This document shows, in pieces, positions 1 through 9,884 of a DNA stretch of 64,000 bases. The DNA is taken from the NCBI GenBank assembly GCA_039105265.1, contig JAPFFF010000033.1, forward strand, positions 310,001 through 374,000, read 5' to 3'. The position numbers and the translations under genes are program-made. The notes beneath the pieces are model-generated. The model worked only from the letters and a program-made list of their open reading frames with translations, was not told where the DNA came from and searched no databases. The stretch's first letter is position 1. Each line of letters starts with the position of its first letter. This DNA comes from Tritrichomonas musculus (lineage: Eukaryota; Parabasalia; Tritrichomonadida; Tritrichomonadidae).

Positions 1-2660
1 CAAGAAGGATTCAGTTAATGATAAGTGCCTTGGTGTATTAAATGAAGTTATGAATGAGTTGATCTAATAATATATTATTTTTGTCTTCGCTGGAATAATA
101 TTAAACAAAGATGTTTATGTCATCTGTCATCTGTCCGCTCCATTTTTTAGGAAACGATTTATCCGGGAACATCTAGGAACAAGGAACATTATTACATCTT
201 TCTTGTTGTAGTTAATTGGTCTCTCATTATCTAAGAACAAGAAACAGAATGATCATTAAGGTGAAGAGCACGATGGTTAAATCTAACCCTATTTTTCTAA
301 CCTATTTTGTTTGATTTGATGATTGATGAACAAATGATAGTATTGAATAGAATTACTGATTGATTGAACCTAATTATTGTTATTATTGATTGATTGAACG
401 AATTGTAATTGATTATTGATTGATTGAACGAATTGTAATTGATTATTGATTGATTGAACGAATTGAGTGCTGTTTGAATACTGGATTGATTGCTGTTTGT
501 TGAATTGAAAAATGCAGTCAAGGTAGTTGTTAAATGTAATTGACCTGTCATCTGTCATCTGTCCACCTCATTTTTCATGAACTGATTTATCCGGTGACAT
601 CTGATGACACAGTGACATTAGCGAAACCAAAAAATATTTTCATTTATTTTACTTATATCTGTCCACTTCATTTTTAGGAACTGATTACTAATAAGGTGAA
701 GAGCACGAGGGTTAGATCTAACCCTATTTTTCTAACCCTTGTATTTGACCTGTCATCTTTATCTTACTTGTTCTATTCAGTGACATGAAGCGGTATTTGT
801 TAAATGCATTTTACATGAATTGGCCTTAGTATTTGACCTATATTTGAATCTGTCCATTACATTATCTAAGAAGCATTATTGATTGATAACGTGAATTAAC
901 CTTAGTACTTGAACGAATCTAATTATTAAATGAATTAAATGAATTGAATGAATGAAAGGAATTGAATGAATGATAATATTGAATGAATTGGCCTCTTATT
1001 TGAAAAATATAGTCATGGGTGAAGAGGTGAATTCTCACCCGATTTTCGTCACCCGTATTTGACATGAATTAACCTTGTTGTGATATTATTATAAGTGTTA
1101 TTGAACGAATAGAATCGAATTGAATGAATTGAATGAAACGGCCTTGTTGTGATATTATTATAAGTGTTATTTCTCATCAATGCATTTGACCTCTTATTTG
1201 AATGAATGAATAATGTCGAATAGATTGAACGAATTGAATGAATGATGTTGAATGAATTAAATGAATCTGTTCACTCCATTTTCATGTTGTGGTTGTTGAT
1301 CGAAAGCAGAGGCGACAATTCACCTTAGTATTTAGAAATGGAATTGAATAAATTGAATGAACGAATTGAGCGAGCGAGTAAACAAATTGAATGAAACGAG
1401 TGAACAAATTGAATGATAGTATTGAATGAATCTAATTGAATAAATTGAGTGAACGAACCGAATGATAGTATTGAACGAATTGAATGATAGTATTGACTGG
1501 AATGACCTTGTTGTGAATTGAACAAACGAATGAAATGAATCTGTTCACTCCATTTTCTGTTTCATGTTGTGGTTGTTGAATGAAAACAGAAGTTAACAAT
1601 TCACCTCGTATTTGACCTTATTGTGAATGAATGAAATGAATCGAATTGACTGGAATGAATAAATGAATTGAACGAATTAAATGAATTGAATTAAACGAAC
1701 GAATGCATTTGAATGAATGAATAATGTCGAATATATTGAACGAATTAACTATACTATTAAACGAACTGAGTTGAATGAACAAATTAACTACACTATTAAA
1801 CGAATTGAATGGAATTGAATGAATGATGTTGAATGAATGGAATTGAACGAATTGATCGGAAGCAATAAGGTTAGAAAAATAGGGTTAGATCTAACCTGTT
1901 AACCTTTAATGCATTTTACATAAATTGAGTGCTGGTTTTGAACGAACGAATAGATTGAATGAATGGAATTGAACGAACGAATGCATTTGACCTCTTATTT
2001 GATTATTTAGAAATTGTTTGAATTGGTCATCTGTTCACTCCATTTTCTAGGAGCATATAGTGGTTGTTTAAATGAAAGTAGAGGTGACAAAAATATAGTG
2101 ACAATTCACCTGTTCACCTTTAATACAATTCACCTTAGTATTTAGAAATGGAATTGAATGAAACGAGTGAACGGATTGACCTTGTTGTGATATTATTGAA
2201 CAAATTGAATGAATGAAACGAATAAATGAATTGAAAGAAACGAATGAATTGTCCCACTCTTTCTTGTTGTGAATTGAATCTAATTATTGGTATTGAATGA
2301 AACGAATTGACTGGAATGAATAAATGAATTGACTGGAATAAGGTTAGAAAAATAGGGTCAGATCTAACCCTCGTGCTCTTCACCTTAATGCAATTGACAT
2401 AAATTGGCCTCTTATTTAGAAATGAATGAATATTATTGAATGTTGTAATTGAAGGGAATGAAAACAAGAAGGTGGTGTTTATCGGGTGACAATTCACCTC
2501 TTCACCTTTAAATGAAAAATACGTGGATGTTGTTAATGATTCGATTGTTGTTGATTACTAATTACTGATTGATTTGTCACTTTTAAACTTTCTTGATTTA
2601 AATATTAATTGTTACTTTTGCATTTGAACGAATAGATTGGTGTTGAGAACTAAACTTTAA
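1..2660. repeat. GAAT/GAAC simple-sequence tract
   Basis: This stretch is dominated by degenerate 4-8 base units such as GAATGAATT and GAACGAATT, mixed with recurring phrases (for example CTGTCATCTGTCC, TTCACTCCATTTT). Reading frames through it give only low-complexity FNSFNQSI-like strings, so I call no gene. It looks like subtelomeric or heterochromatic simple-sequence DNA, or decayed satellite. Confidence 0.75.
258..2390. repeat. Dispersed palindromic motif, four copies
   Basis: A block of about 35-50 bp with the core AGGGTTAGATCTAACC occurs near 258-304 and 693-739 in one orientation and near 1866-1900 and 2340-2390 in the other. In full copies one side continues as GTGAAGAGCACGA and the other as CTATTTTTCTAACC. 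The core GGGTTAGATCTAACCC is a perfect palindrome in the best copy. The function is unknown. Confidence 0.6.
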
Positions 2661-3560
2661 CATTATTTTTGGGTGTTGTTGATAAATGATAAATGATGCC
2701 GTTGTTGATATTAATAATGATAGATGATGCCGTCGTTGATGGATGATGCTGTTGTTGATAGATGCCGTCGTTGATGTTGTTGTTGTTGATATTAATAATG
2801 TTAATAGATGCTGTTGTTATTGATGTTGATAGATGATGCTGTTGTTGTTGTTGATATATGATGCCATTGATAATGATACTAAATAATGTTAATACTGATG
2901 TTGTTAATGCCGTTGTTGATGATAATATTAATAATGTTGTTGTCGATATTAATAATGCTAATAGATGGTGTTGATGTTGATGTTGTCGATAGATGCTGTT
3001 AATGATAGATGTTAATAGTAAATGCTGTTGATGTTGATGCTGTTGATAATGATAAATGCTGTTGTTGATAGATGTTAATAGATGGTGTTGTTGTTGTTGA
3101 TAATACTAAATAATATTAATAATGTTAATGATAGATGCTGTTGTTGTTGTTGATAGTTGATAGTTGTTGTTGATGCTGTTGGTTGATGTTGATGGATAAT
3201 GCTGTTGTTGTTGATAGATGCTGTTGATAGTTGATGTTGATGCTGTTGTTTATGGATGATATTAATAATGTTAATACTGATGTTGATGATATGTGATGGT
3301 GTTGATAGATGATGGTGTTGGTTGATGTTAAATAATGTTAATATTGTTGTTAATGATAGATGCCGTTGGTTAATGTTGTTGATAGTAAATGATGCTGTTG
3401 GTTGATGATGATATTAATAATGTTGGTTGATAGATGCTCTTGGTTGATGCTAAATAATGTTGATAGATGCTGTTGTTGTTGATATTAATAATGTTGATAG
3501 ATGCTGTTGTTGTTGATGCTGATGCTGATAATGTTGATATTAAATGATTGCTTCATAAAA
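2660..3560. repeat. GTT/GAT trinucleotide-rich tract
   Basis: About 900 bp of imperfect triplet-phased sequence built from GTTGTTGAT, GATGCTGTT and ATTAATAATGTT blocks. No credible gene. It abuts the 3' end of the helicase gene on the minus strand. Confidence 0.7.
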
Positions 3561-3582
3561 TAAAAATATATAATTGAATGGT

Positions 3583-4983
3583 TTACTCTATCTTAACTAA
3601 ATTATATACTCTTTGCATTTTACCTTTCTCTCTGTTATATCTACTTCTTATTTCATATCCTTCGGGCACTTCCTTCTCGTTTTTAAACCCAAAGTGCTGA
3701 TATAACTGTTTTTTGCCATTAAACTCTCTGTTCAAATCATTTTCGTTTATCATTATTGTATCCTTATTTGTTTCTTCCTCGATCGAGGCGTTTGTCTCTT
3801 CAACAATAACTTCTCCAATCTTGCTCATGTATCTTATCCATGAATCTTTGTCCATTGATTGCCATGCATTAGCTCTCAATTGATTTAATCTTGTCTTATA
3901 TCTGTTCTTGGCTACCTTGTATGTAAACTTCTCTTCTGGTACCTTTACTTGCCTCATGTATAGATAAGCTGTTGAATTCTCGTTCCTGTTTCTTCCTACG
4001 AACTGTTCAACTGATGATACGGTATCTAATGGGGTCTGAATGAATATAGACAATAGATTTTCCTTCAGTGACTGACCTGATTGGATACATGAAGTAGCAA
4101 TAACTATATCAACGTCCTCCGTGCTAACAAACTTGCCTTCATCACTTATCTCTACTTCCTTCTTATCAGAGTTGTACAATGCTTTATTAAGTTCATTGTC
4201 GATACACTCCTTTAATCGTTCACATTCATTCTTGTCTTCTATCTTAATTAATATCTTATCATACCTCTTTATCTCTTCTAGTACTTGCTTAGCTATAGTC
4301 TCTCTTTGCTCTTGCATATTGCTTCTCAGCTTGTATAGATATATCGTTCTGTGGTATTTGATGTCGGCTAATGGGTTTATCTTTTCGTATTCTTCAAAGA
4401 CTGATAAGCAAGAAATGTCAGATGCTGTAGCAGTAATCAAGCCTACTTTATTAAACTCTCTACAGATCTCTATTAACGATATGTGTTCTAGTAGTAGGTG
4501 TGCTTCATCAATAAGGAGTGTGTATTCACTGTTGAAATCTATTTGGTGGTGATAGAAATGCTCTATGATTCCTCCAAGACACTTAGATGCGGTAGAGAAT
4601 GTAGTTATAACAACAGGTATAAAGTGCTTGATGGCTTCCTTAAACTCTTTAAACGCCCCTTCCTTTACACATAACTTTATCATTTCATCTATGTTCTCGG
4701 GGTGATTGTTGTTTAATGCTACATACAACTTAGAGTAGAACTCCGCAGCGATGTTAATGGTAGGTACGATGAGTATGAACTTGTTATCAGGTACTGTGTT
4801 ATAGATACATTTCCTTATTGCTGTTGATTTTCCTGAACCAATAGGTGCTTGACAGATGAACTTCTTTATGGCTTTCTCTATGGTTATCTCTTCTTCTTCT
4901 GTGCTTTTAGTATAAGTTATCTCATATGATTTAACGGGAAGGCTCTCAAACACATTCCAGTCAACATACTGCTTGGTTGTCAT
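3583..4983 (-). CDS. SF2 helicase, herpes UL9/origin-binding-protein-like
   Basis: Predicted ATP-dependent superfamily 2 helicase of about 466 residues. Motifs in order: Walker A (APIGSGKST, near residue 50), DEAH-type Walker B (LLIDEAHLL), a TATA motif III, a motif V-like IATSCIQSGQSL, and motif VI QFVGRNRN. The TxxIQSGQSL...VEQFVGRNR arrangement resembles the herpesvirus origin-binding protein family (UL9) and related replication helicases of mobile elements more than a host RNA helicase. I chose the ATG at 4983 (MTTKQYVDWN); a longer frame to 5016 lacks a better start. It lies inside a cluster of element termini, so it is probably element cargo. The helicase class is secure; the UL9-like subfamily is an inference. 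Confidence 0.7.
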   Translation of the reverse strand: MTTKQYVDWNVFESLPVKSYEITYTKSTEEEEITIEKAIKKFICQAPIGSGKSTAIRKCIYNTVPDNKFILIVPTINIAAEFYSKLYVALNNNHPENIDEMIKLCVKEGAFKEFKEAIKHFIPVVITTFSTASKCLGGIIEHFYHHQIDFNSEYTLLIDEAHLLLEHISLIEICREFNKVGLITATASDISCLSVFEEYEKINPLADIKYHRTIYLYKLRSNMQEQRETIAKQVLEEIKRYDKILIKIEDKNECERLKECIDNELNKALYNSDKKEVEISDEGKFVSTEDVDIVIATSCIQSGQSLKENLLSIFIQTPLDTVSSVEQFVGRNRNENSTAYLYMRQVKVPEEKFTYKVAKNRYKTRLNQLRANAWQSMDKDSWIRYMSKIGEVIVEETNASIEEETNKDTIMINENDLNREFNGKKQLYQHFGFKNEKEVPEGYEIRSRYNREKGKMQRVYNLVKIE

Positions 4984-5099
4984 TTGGACAAGAATAAAAA
5001 CAAAAAAAGAAAACAAATGATGTGTATTTAATTGGATGTGTATTTGTGCTTATGAGGGTGTTGCGTTTTCTATGATAAGTAGATGTTTGTATGTTTACT

Positions 5100-5345
5100 A
5101 GGTTCTTAATGGTATTATACTTATGAAGGTAAATATTTGGTCACGTTACTGACACAAAATCTGACGCCTAGTATAGAAGCTTGTGGAAATTGTGTCATAG
5201 CGTGACAGAATTGACACAAGGTATAGGCAGAGGGAACATAGCGACCGCGGCCGTATGCGAAGCTCCAAGCGAAGGCGTGCCTGAGCTTGGCTGCGGAGCG
5301 TATAGGCTGGGGGAGAGTATCGACCACTGCCTATACTATACTACT
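5100..5345. mobile_element. Polinton-type terminus, right end
   Basis: A segment richer in G+C than its surroundings ends in CCTATACTATACTACT at 5345. Reversed, it begins AGTAGTATAGTATAGGC, the same ending as at 8524. Short GTATAGGC words recur within it near 5218 and 5299. I read it as the right end of an element lying to the left. The end abuts the acidic gene, whose stop codon falls inside the terminus, so the element appears to have inserted into that gene. Confidence 0.5.
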
Positions 5346-6706
5346 GTGGTGGCTTCGTAATCATCAACTAGGATTAACTTCTGATCATCATCTGAAACGA
5401 AATCAATAATATCATATGGTGGCATTATGTAATTACGACGGTATAACGTAAGTGAACCGCTATTCTCAATGAAAGTGATGGCATGTTTGTTGTCATCATC
5501 GTATTGATATGTTTCAACAACAGCAACATCAATGGTTTCAATCTCAAGGTCTGGTTCGTATTTGGACTCAGCATAGAGTTTAACATCAATAACATCGCCT
5601 GTTTCACGTACTACCTTGTGTAGTTCAAACTTAACATCATTACCATCATCATCTCGTCCGACTTCCTCGAAACAATCATCTTCAACTTCATAATCACATA
5701 CTTCAACGTCGATAATGTTACCATTGCTATCATATGTAACTTCACATGGTTTGACGTCAATAGTACAATACTCAACTGATTCATCGACGAAATCAATAGC
5801 ATCAACATTAACAATCGTCAACTTAGCGTGTTCATCAATGGGTTCGTCAATGAAATCAACAGCATTAACATCTTCAATCATCAACTTGGCATGTTTATTA
5901 ACTGGTTCGTCAATGAAATCAACAGCATTAACATCTTCAATCATCAACTTAGTGTGTTCATCAATGGGTTCAACTACTTCTTCACTATGTGTTGCGTTAT
6001 TAAGTGGTTCATCAACTAGTTCAATAGTGTCAACATCATCATCGTTAAGTTGTGTATCATCTTCGTCATTATCATGTGTTGCATCATCGTTAAGTGGTGT
6101 TGCATCATCGTCATCTAATGTAGGCTCTTCTTCATCTGATGCTAATTCGTCATCGTTAAGTGATGCATCATCGTCATCGTTAAGTGTTGCATAATCGTCA
6201 TCTAATGTAGGCTCTTCTTCATCTGATGCTAATTCGTCATCGTTAAGTGGTACATCATCGTCATCATTAAGTGTTGTATAATCGTCATCGTTAAGTGGTG
6301 TTGTATCATCGTCATCGTTAAGTGATGCGGAATCGTCATCGAAAAGTGAATCATCACAGTCATAAAATGCAGACTCATCTTCAGCTGATGCTAACTCGTC
6401 ATCGTTATGTGTTGCATCATTGTCATCGTTAAGTGGTACTGTAACTGGTGCTGTGATGGTAGCATCATCATCGTCAAATATAAGTTCAACATCATCGTCT
6501 TCGTTAAGTGATGCGGTATTGTCATCGTCAAATATGAGTTCAACATCATCGTCATCGTTAAGTGGTGTATCAATGTTATCGTATGATGGGATGACGTCAT
6601 TGCTATGTTCGGAGATGATGAGTGAGTCGTTATCAATGTATGTGGTTGTGTCCTCATCATAAGTGCAGTTTTCAATTGCGATTAATTCGGATATGGCAAG
6701 TGGCAT
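5336..6706 (-). CDS. Acidic Asp/Asn-repeat protein, unknown
   Basis: A 456-residue frame made largely of aspartate, glutamate and asparagine. It has many short repeats of the LNDDDD type (residues about 45-220), then three repeats of a unit containing VNAVDFIDEP (about 240-310), then a less repetitive C-terminal third. No catalytic motif or membrane segment is visible and I do not recognise the family. The frame starts at ATG 6706 (MPLAISELIA). Its stop lies inside the AGTAGTATA terminus at 5345, so the natural C-terminus was probably replaced by an insertion. The strong acidity suggests a charged, disordered protein, perhaps nucleoprotein- or cation-binding, but that is a guess. Confidence 0.55.
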   Translation of the reverse strand: MPLAISELIAIENCTYDEDTTTYIDNDSLIISEHSNDVIPSYDNIDTPLNDDDDVELIFDDDNTASLNEDDDVELIFDDDDATITAPVTVPLNDDNDATHNDDELASAEDESAFYDCDDSLFDDDSASLNDDDDTTPLNDDDYTTLNDDDDVPLNDDELASDEEEPTLDDDYATLNDDDDASLNDDELASDEEEPTLDDDDATPLNDDATHDNDEDDTQLNDDDVDTIELVDEPLNNATHSEEVVEPIDEHTKLMIEDVNAVDFIDEPVNKHAKLMIEDVNAVDFIDEPIDEHAKLTIVNVDAIDFVDESVEYCTIDVKPCEVTYDSNGNIIDVEVCDYEVEDDCFEEVGRDDDGNDVKFELHKVVRETGDVIDVKLYAESKYEPDLEIETIDVAVVETYQYDDDNKHAITFIENSGSLTLYRRNYIMPPYDIIDFVSDDDQKLILVDDYEATTVV

Positions 6707-6819
6707 TTGCGTGGTGATAAAAAAATTGACACGCTAAAAAAATTAGGGTGGGTTTAATTGAAAAAAGTAGTGTGTTTACAGTTGAACCATGTTATGTGAA
6801 CCGTTGTGTGACGTGATAT

Positions 6820-6975
6820 GTGGCGTGTGACATGAGGTGATGACATGAGTTTAACGTGAGGTGATGACATGAGTTGTGACATGAGGTGATGACATGAGTT
6901 TAACGTGAGGTGATAACATGAGGTGATGACATGGGTTTTAACGTGAGGTGATGACATGGGTTTAACGTGAGTGAC
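6820..6975. repeat. GTGAGGTGATGACATGAGT tandem repeats
   Basis: About seven imperfect copies of a 17-22 bp unit (GTGAGGTGATGACATGAGTT and variants) lie upstream of the acidic gene on its 5' side. It is a short minisatellite. Whether it affects transcription cannot be seen. Confidence 0.7.
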
Positions 6976-7045
6976 GTGTTAAAAAGTTGTTAATTAATGT
7001 TAAGGGGGCGAATGATACGTAGTATCAGGAGCCACCCTTAGCTAT

Positions 7046-8309
7046 AGTAGTATATAGAAGCAAAAATTGATGGAACAACTTATTACGTAAATTATTATGA
7101 AAATGAGACTGATGATTGGCGCTTTTTTATCGAAAGCGAAACAGGAGAATTAGATACCAAATTAAAACTAGCGGGAAAAATAATTAAACAAGATGAAATA
7201 GTTTTGAAAACAGATAATCGAATCGATTTAGAGAAAACTTTTGAGAATGCTTTGGTTGAATTCATCAAAAATGATAGATATAAGAATATTACTGATAATC
7301 CAAAAACATATATTGGTTATTTCTATTTTGTTAATGGAGAATTTGAACTCAGATTTAAATTTATTCCAAGGAATTGTGATGACAAATATATGATTTTACA
7401 ATATGATTCTGCTGATGGTGAATTTAAAATTGTATTGCTATTGAACATATCATTAAACTCTGGAACATTCATCATTTTTTCAAAAGTTGGAGAATTTAAA
7501 TATAGAATCGTGAAAGATTTAACAATTGAAACAGTCTATGATGAAAAATATCAAACTAATGTTTTAAAAGTTTCTTGAACCTTTGAACAATTTAGACATA
7601 TTGGTTCGTCTGTTGATGATTATTTGGAAGATATAAATGGTTATTCTGATATTAAATATTTCAAAGTTGTTAGATCAAATGACAAATATCCTGTTGATGA
7701 TGTCCTTGGATTATTTATGGACTTCTTTGTTTCATTCAAGAATCATAAAGATGAAGAAAATGAATGGAAAATATTTTATTCTGGCTTTGTTGATTGTGAT
7801 ATTCAATGGATTGATGATTTAACAGGAATCAATTATGATTCACACAAAAATATTTTAACGATTAGTACCGAGTTCGATTTTGATGCATATGAATTGTTAA
7901 TAATATTTAAAGAGACGAGTGGTGAAAAACATTTTGTGAGAATTCTCCACGGATCAAAGATTGCTTTACTCGATGAAATATATGGATCAAAGAAAGTAAA
8001 AGTTGTTCAATATCAAGCAACAGATTATAAATATGACTTTAATGTACGAATGAATTTTGATCAATATCCAGTAGGACAGATTTACATTAAGCAATTAAAA
8101 TGGAATGAGTAAAAAATTCTATAGGGATTGGTGTTTGTTCTTCAGCTGGATTGAGCGTCGGGTACATTTCAATCATGGTAAAACAACTTCTTGATTCGAT
8201 GGATAAATGTGTATTTTTTTCCTTCAACAAATCGTAAACTTTAGCTTGAAAAAATGGTTGGGATTTCTTGGCGGGACGTTAAGAAATCACGCCATTTATA
8301 TATACTACT
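7046..8309. mobile_element. 1.26-kb element with AGTAGTATATA inverted ends
   Basis: The left end starts AGTAGTATATAG at 7046. The right end is TATATACTACT at 8309, an 11-bp inverted match. The last 40 bp, read backwards, match the left terminus of the large Polinton at 41993 (both continue to ATGGCGTGATTTCTTAACGT). I read this as a shortened, old Polinton relative keeping its ends and one gene remnant, or as two different ends lying close together. No clear target duplication was found. Confidence 0.5.
7054..8112 (+). pseudogene. Unknown gene remnant within the element
   Basis: A reading frame runs from the left terminus at 7054 to 8112 with about one interruption. It has no start of its own, because it begins at the element end. 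It encodes soluble, beta-rich looking sequence with two loosely similar halves (each has a YFYFVNGEFELRF- or WKIFYSGF-like strand followed by acidic loops). I do not recognise the family. It is probably an old element-borne gene; host origin is not excluded. Confidence 0.45.
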
Positions 8310-8404
8310 TTTAGTAGAGATTTTTTGAACTTTTTGAATTAAAAAGCGTTTTGATAACGAGACGATAAAAGTATAAGTTTGGAATTTTTTTGTCGCGAAC
8401 TTTT

Positions 8405-8524
8405 TGAATGTGGGGGCCTTTTGAGGGGGTCCAGGGGTGCGAACCCCTGGAGTAGTGGGGGGCGGAGCCTCTGCGGAGCCCCCAAGTATAGGCTTGGCGG
8501 TAGCGGAGCCTATACTATACTACT
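8405..8524. mobile_element. GC-rich right terminus with hairpin
   Basis: A markedly G+C-rich patch in an AT-rich region ends in CCTATACTATACTACT at 8524. It includes a perfect hairpin at 8431-8450 (CCAGGGG, loop TGCGAA, CCCCTGG) and a second C/G-rich block with repeated GCGGAGCC. The end matches that at 5345, so the two belong to one family of element ends. Confidence 0.5.
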
Positions 8525-8781
8525 TTGTTGATAAATTATGTTATTTGGTCATGATAAATGTCAATACAAGATATTTGTATGTTGCGTTGGTCAACCAGGT
8601 ATTGTTTGGAGAAGAGAAAGTCGAAGAGAAGCATCAGCGTTTCGCCAAATTAGATAAATCAGCAGATACTTACTTGAAAACCCTCGATAAATTGGTCCGA
8701 TCAGGTGTTATAATAAAGCGATTAACATTTGATGGAGAGGGCTCTTTTAACTCAAGAGAGTCACAAGAATACTATAGAGCT
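8525..8781 (+). pseudogene. Polinton integrase fragment
   Basis: This piece, trapped between two AGTAGTATA-type ends, encodes CYLVMINVNTRYLYVALVNQ and later a GEGSFNSRESQEYY segment. These align with CYLIAINVNTRYVYCTMLNQ and its downstream region in the complete Polinton integrase at 55954-57360. It is the central part of an rve/DDE-type integrase core, kept as a fossil about 85 codons long. Confidence 0.65.
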
Positions 8782-8815
8782 AGTAGTATAGGTCTGGCGG
8801 GTTGGGAGGTAAGAT
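8782..8815. mobile_element. AGTAGTATAGG-type left terminus
   Basis: AGTAGTATAGGTCTGGCGGG begins at 8782 and matches the first 11 bases of the inverted ends at 5345 and 8524 apart from a missing TATAG duplication. It reads as a left end facing right. The partner end is not identified. Confidence 0.35.
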
Positions 8816-8819
8816 AAGA

Positions 8820-9120
8820 ATCCTATTCTAGCTACCCCTAATTCCTAGGAATCCTACAATATTTATAGTGCAGGGTCTCACTCGTCACAAAACCCCTAAG
8901 ATTAGCTCATTTGCAGGGTTTTACGTCGATTTTCGGAAGTTGCACACACGTGATTTGGAGGTCGAATTCGAATGCACTGAATCACTTTCCGGTATCGATT
9001 TCACACCCATGGCATGACGTACGCAAGTGCTCAGGAACGATGTGATGTGTATTTTCATGGTGAGGATGACGTGAGTGCGTTATATGAGAAACTTGATATC
9101 AATCTCCTTAATATTTTGTT
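8820..9120. other. Gene-free spacer
   Basis: About 300 bp of mixed composition, less AT-rich than the flanks, with no open frame or repeat that I can support. It may be interior sequence of the element whose left end is at 8782. Confidence 0.4.
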
Positions 9121-9290
9121 TAAATTTTTATAAAATTCAAAATCATATCTTTCAATGGAATTCAAAATAATATTATAATATATAAATATATATTTAAATT
9201 ATCATGCTTACTTGATTTACAAATATAATGATGAAACATAATTAATTATTATTATTGTTTATTAATTGCTATTTTAAAATGAAAAGAAAA

Positions 9291-9851
9291 TCATTTTGAA
9301 AGTAATTGCTTAATTTCGTAATTTTCAGAATAGTCGATTGGTTTTTTCCCATGACTATCTTCAATATTAATGTCAATCTCTTTCTTTTCGAGCAAAAGTT
9401 TTATTATTTCAGGATTTCCTATTTCAACTGCAAGATGCAATGCTGTCTTCTCTTCCATTTGATTATTGCCTGAGAGATGGAATGATTTTTCATTAATATC
9501 AATATCTGGCCTACCCAACAATGACTTGATTGCATTAATGTTTTGTTTCTCAATAGACATGTATAATGCTGTTTGCTCAAAAATTTCGATTTCATTGCCA
9601 AATATTGCTTTCATTGATCTGCTATTTATATCAATTTTGTCTGATATATTGATAAATTCATTTGAAAGAAATAATTGAATAATTTCAACTTGGTCATGGT
9701 CAATTGCAAAAAGTAATGGAGACAAGTCAATTATCTCTTTTTTGTTTTGATTAAATTCATTTTTTTCTGACTTACATGATACATTAATATTAAGATTTTC
9801 ATTAGCTAGCAAAAGCTTCACAATTTCAATGTTTTCTTTTTCAACTGCCAA
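9291..9851 (-). CDS. Ankyrin-repeat C-terminal part
   Basis: A 186-residue frame of ankyrin repeats: MAVEKENIEIVKLLLANENL, then about four more helical pairs ending TALHLAVEIGNPEIIKLLLE, then DSHGKKPIDYS and the stop. It looks like the 3' end of the ankyrin gene that starts at 15048 on the same strand. The two are separated by the 25-bp minisatellite array, and the repeat segment at its 5' edge (9780-9900) is the parent of the ankyrin segments scattered in the array. Ankyrin repeats bind proteins. No other domain is visible. Alone it lacks an N-terminus, so it is probably not an independent gene. Confidence 0.7.
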   Translation of the reverse strand: MAVEKENIEIVKLLLANENLNINVSCKSEKNEFNQNKKEIIDLSPLLFAIDHDQVEIIQLFLSNEFINISDKIDINSRSMKAIFGNEIEIFEQTALYMSIEKQNINAIKSLLGRPDIDINEKSFHLSGNNQMEEKTALHLAVEIGNPEIIKLLLEKKEIDINIEDSHGKKPIDYSENYEIKQLLSK

Positions 9852-9884
9852 ATATAATGCTGTCTTATAAATTATTATTATATC

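Noticed and set aside
297-2497. Several minus-strand reading frames (FNSFNQSI, FIRSFNLFN type)
   Set aside because: They are translations of the GAAT/GAAC simple-sequence tract, with no domain, promoter or normal composition.
5121-5327. 68-codon minus-strand frame in the GC-rich terminus
   Set aside because: Lies wholly in the element end, has no recognisable content and is explained by the local G+C rise.
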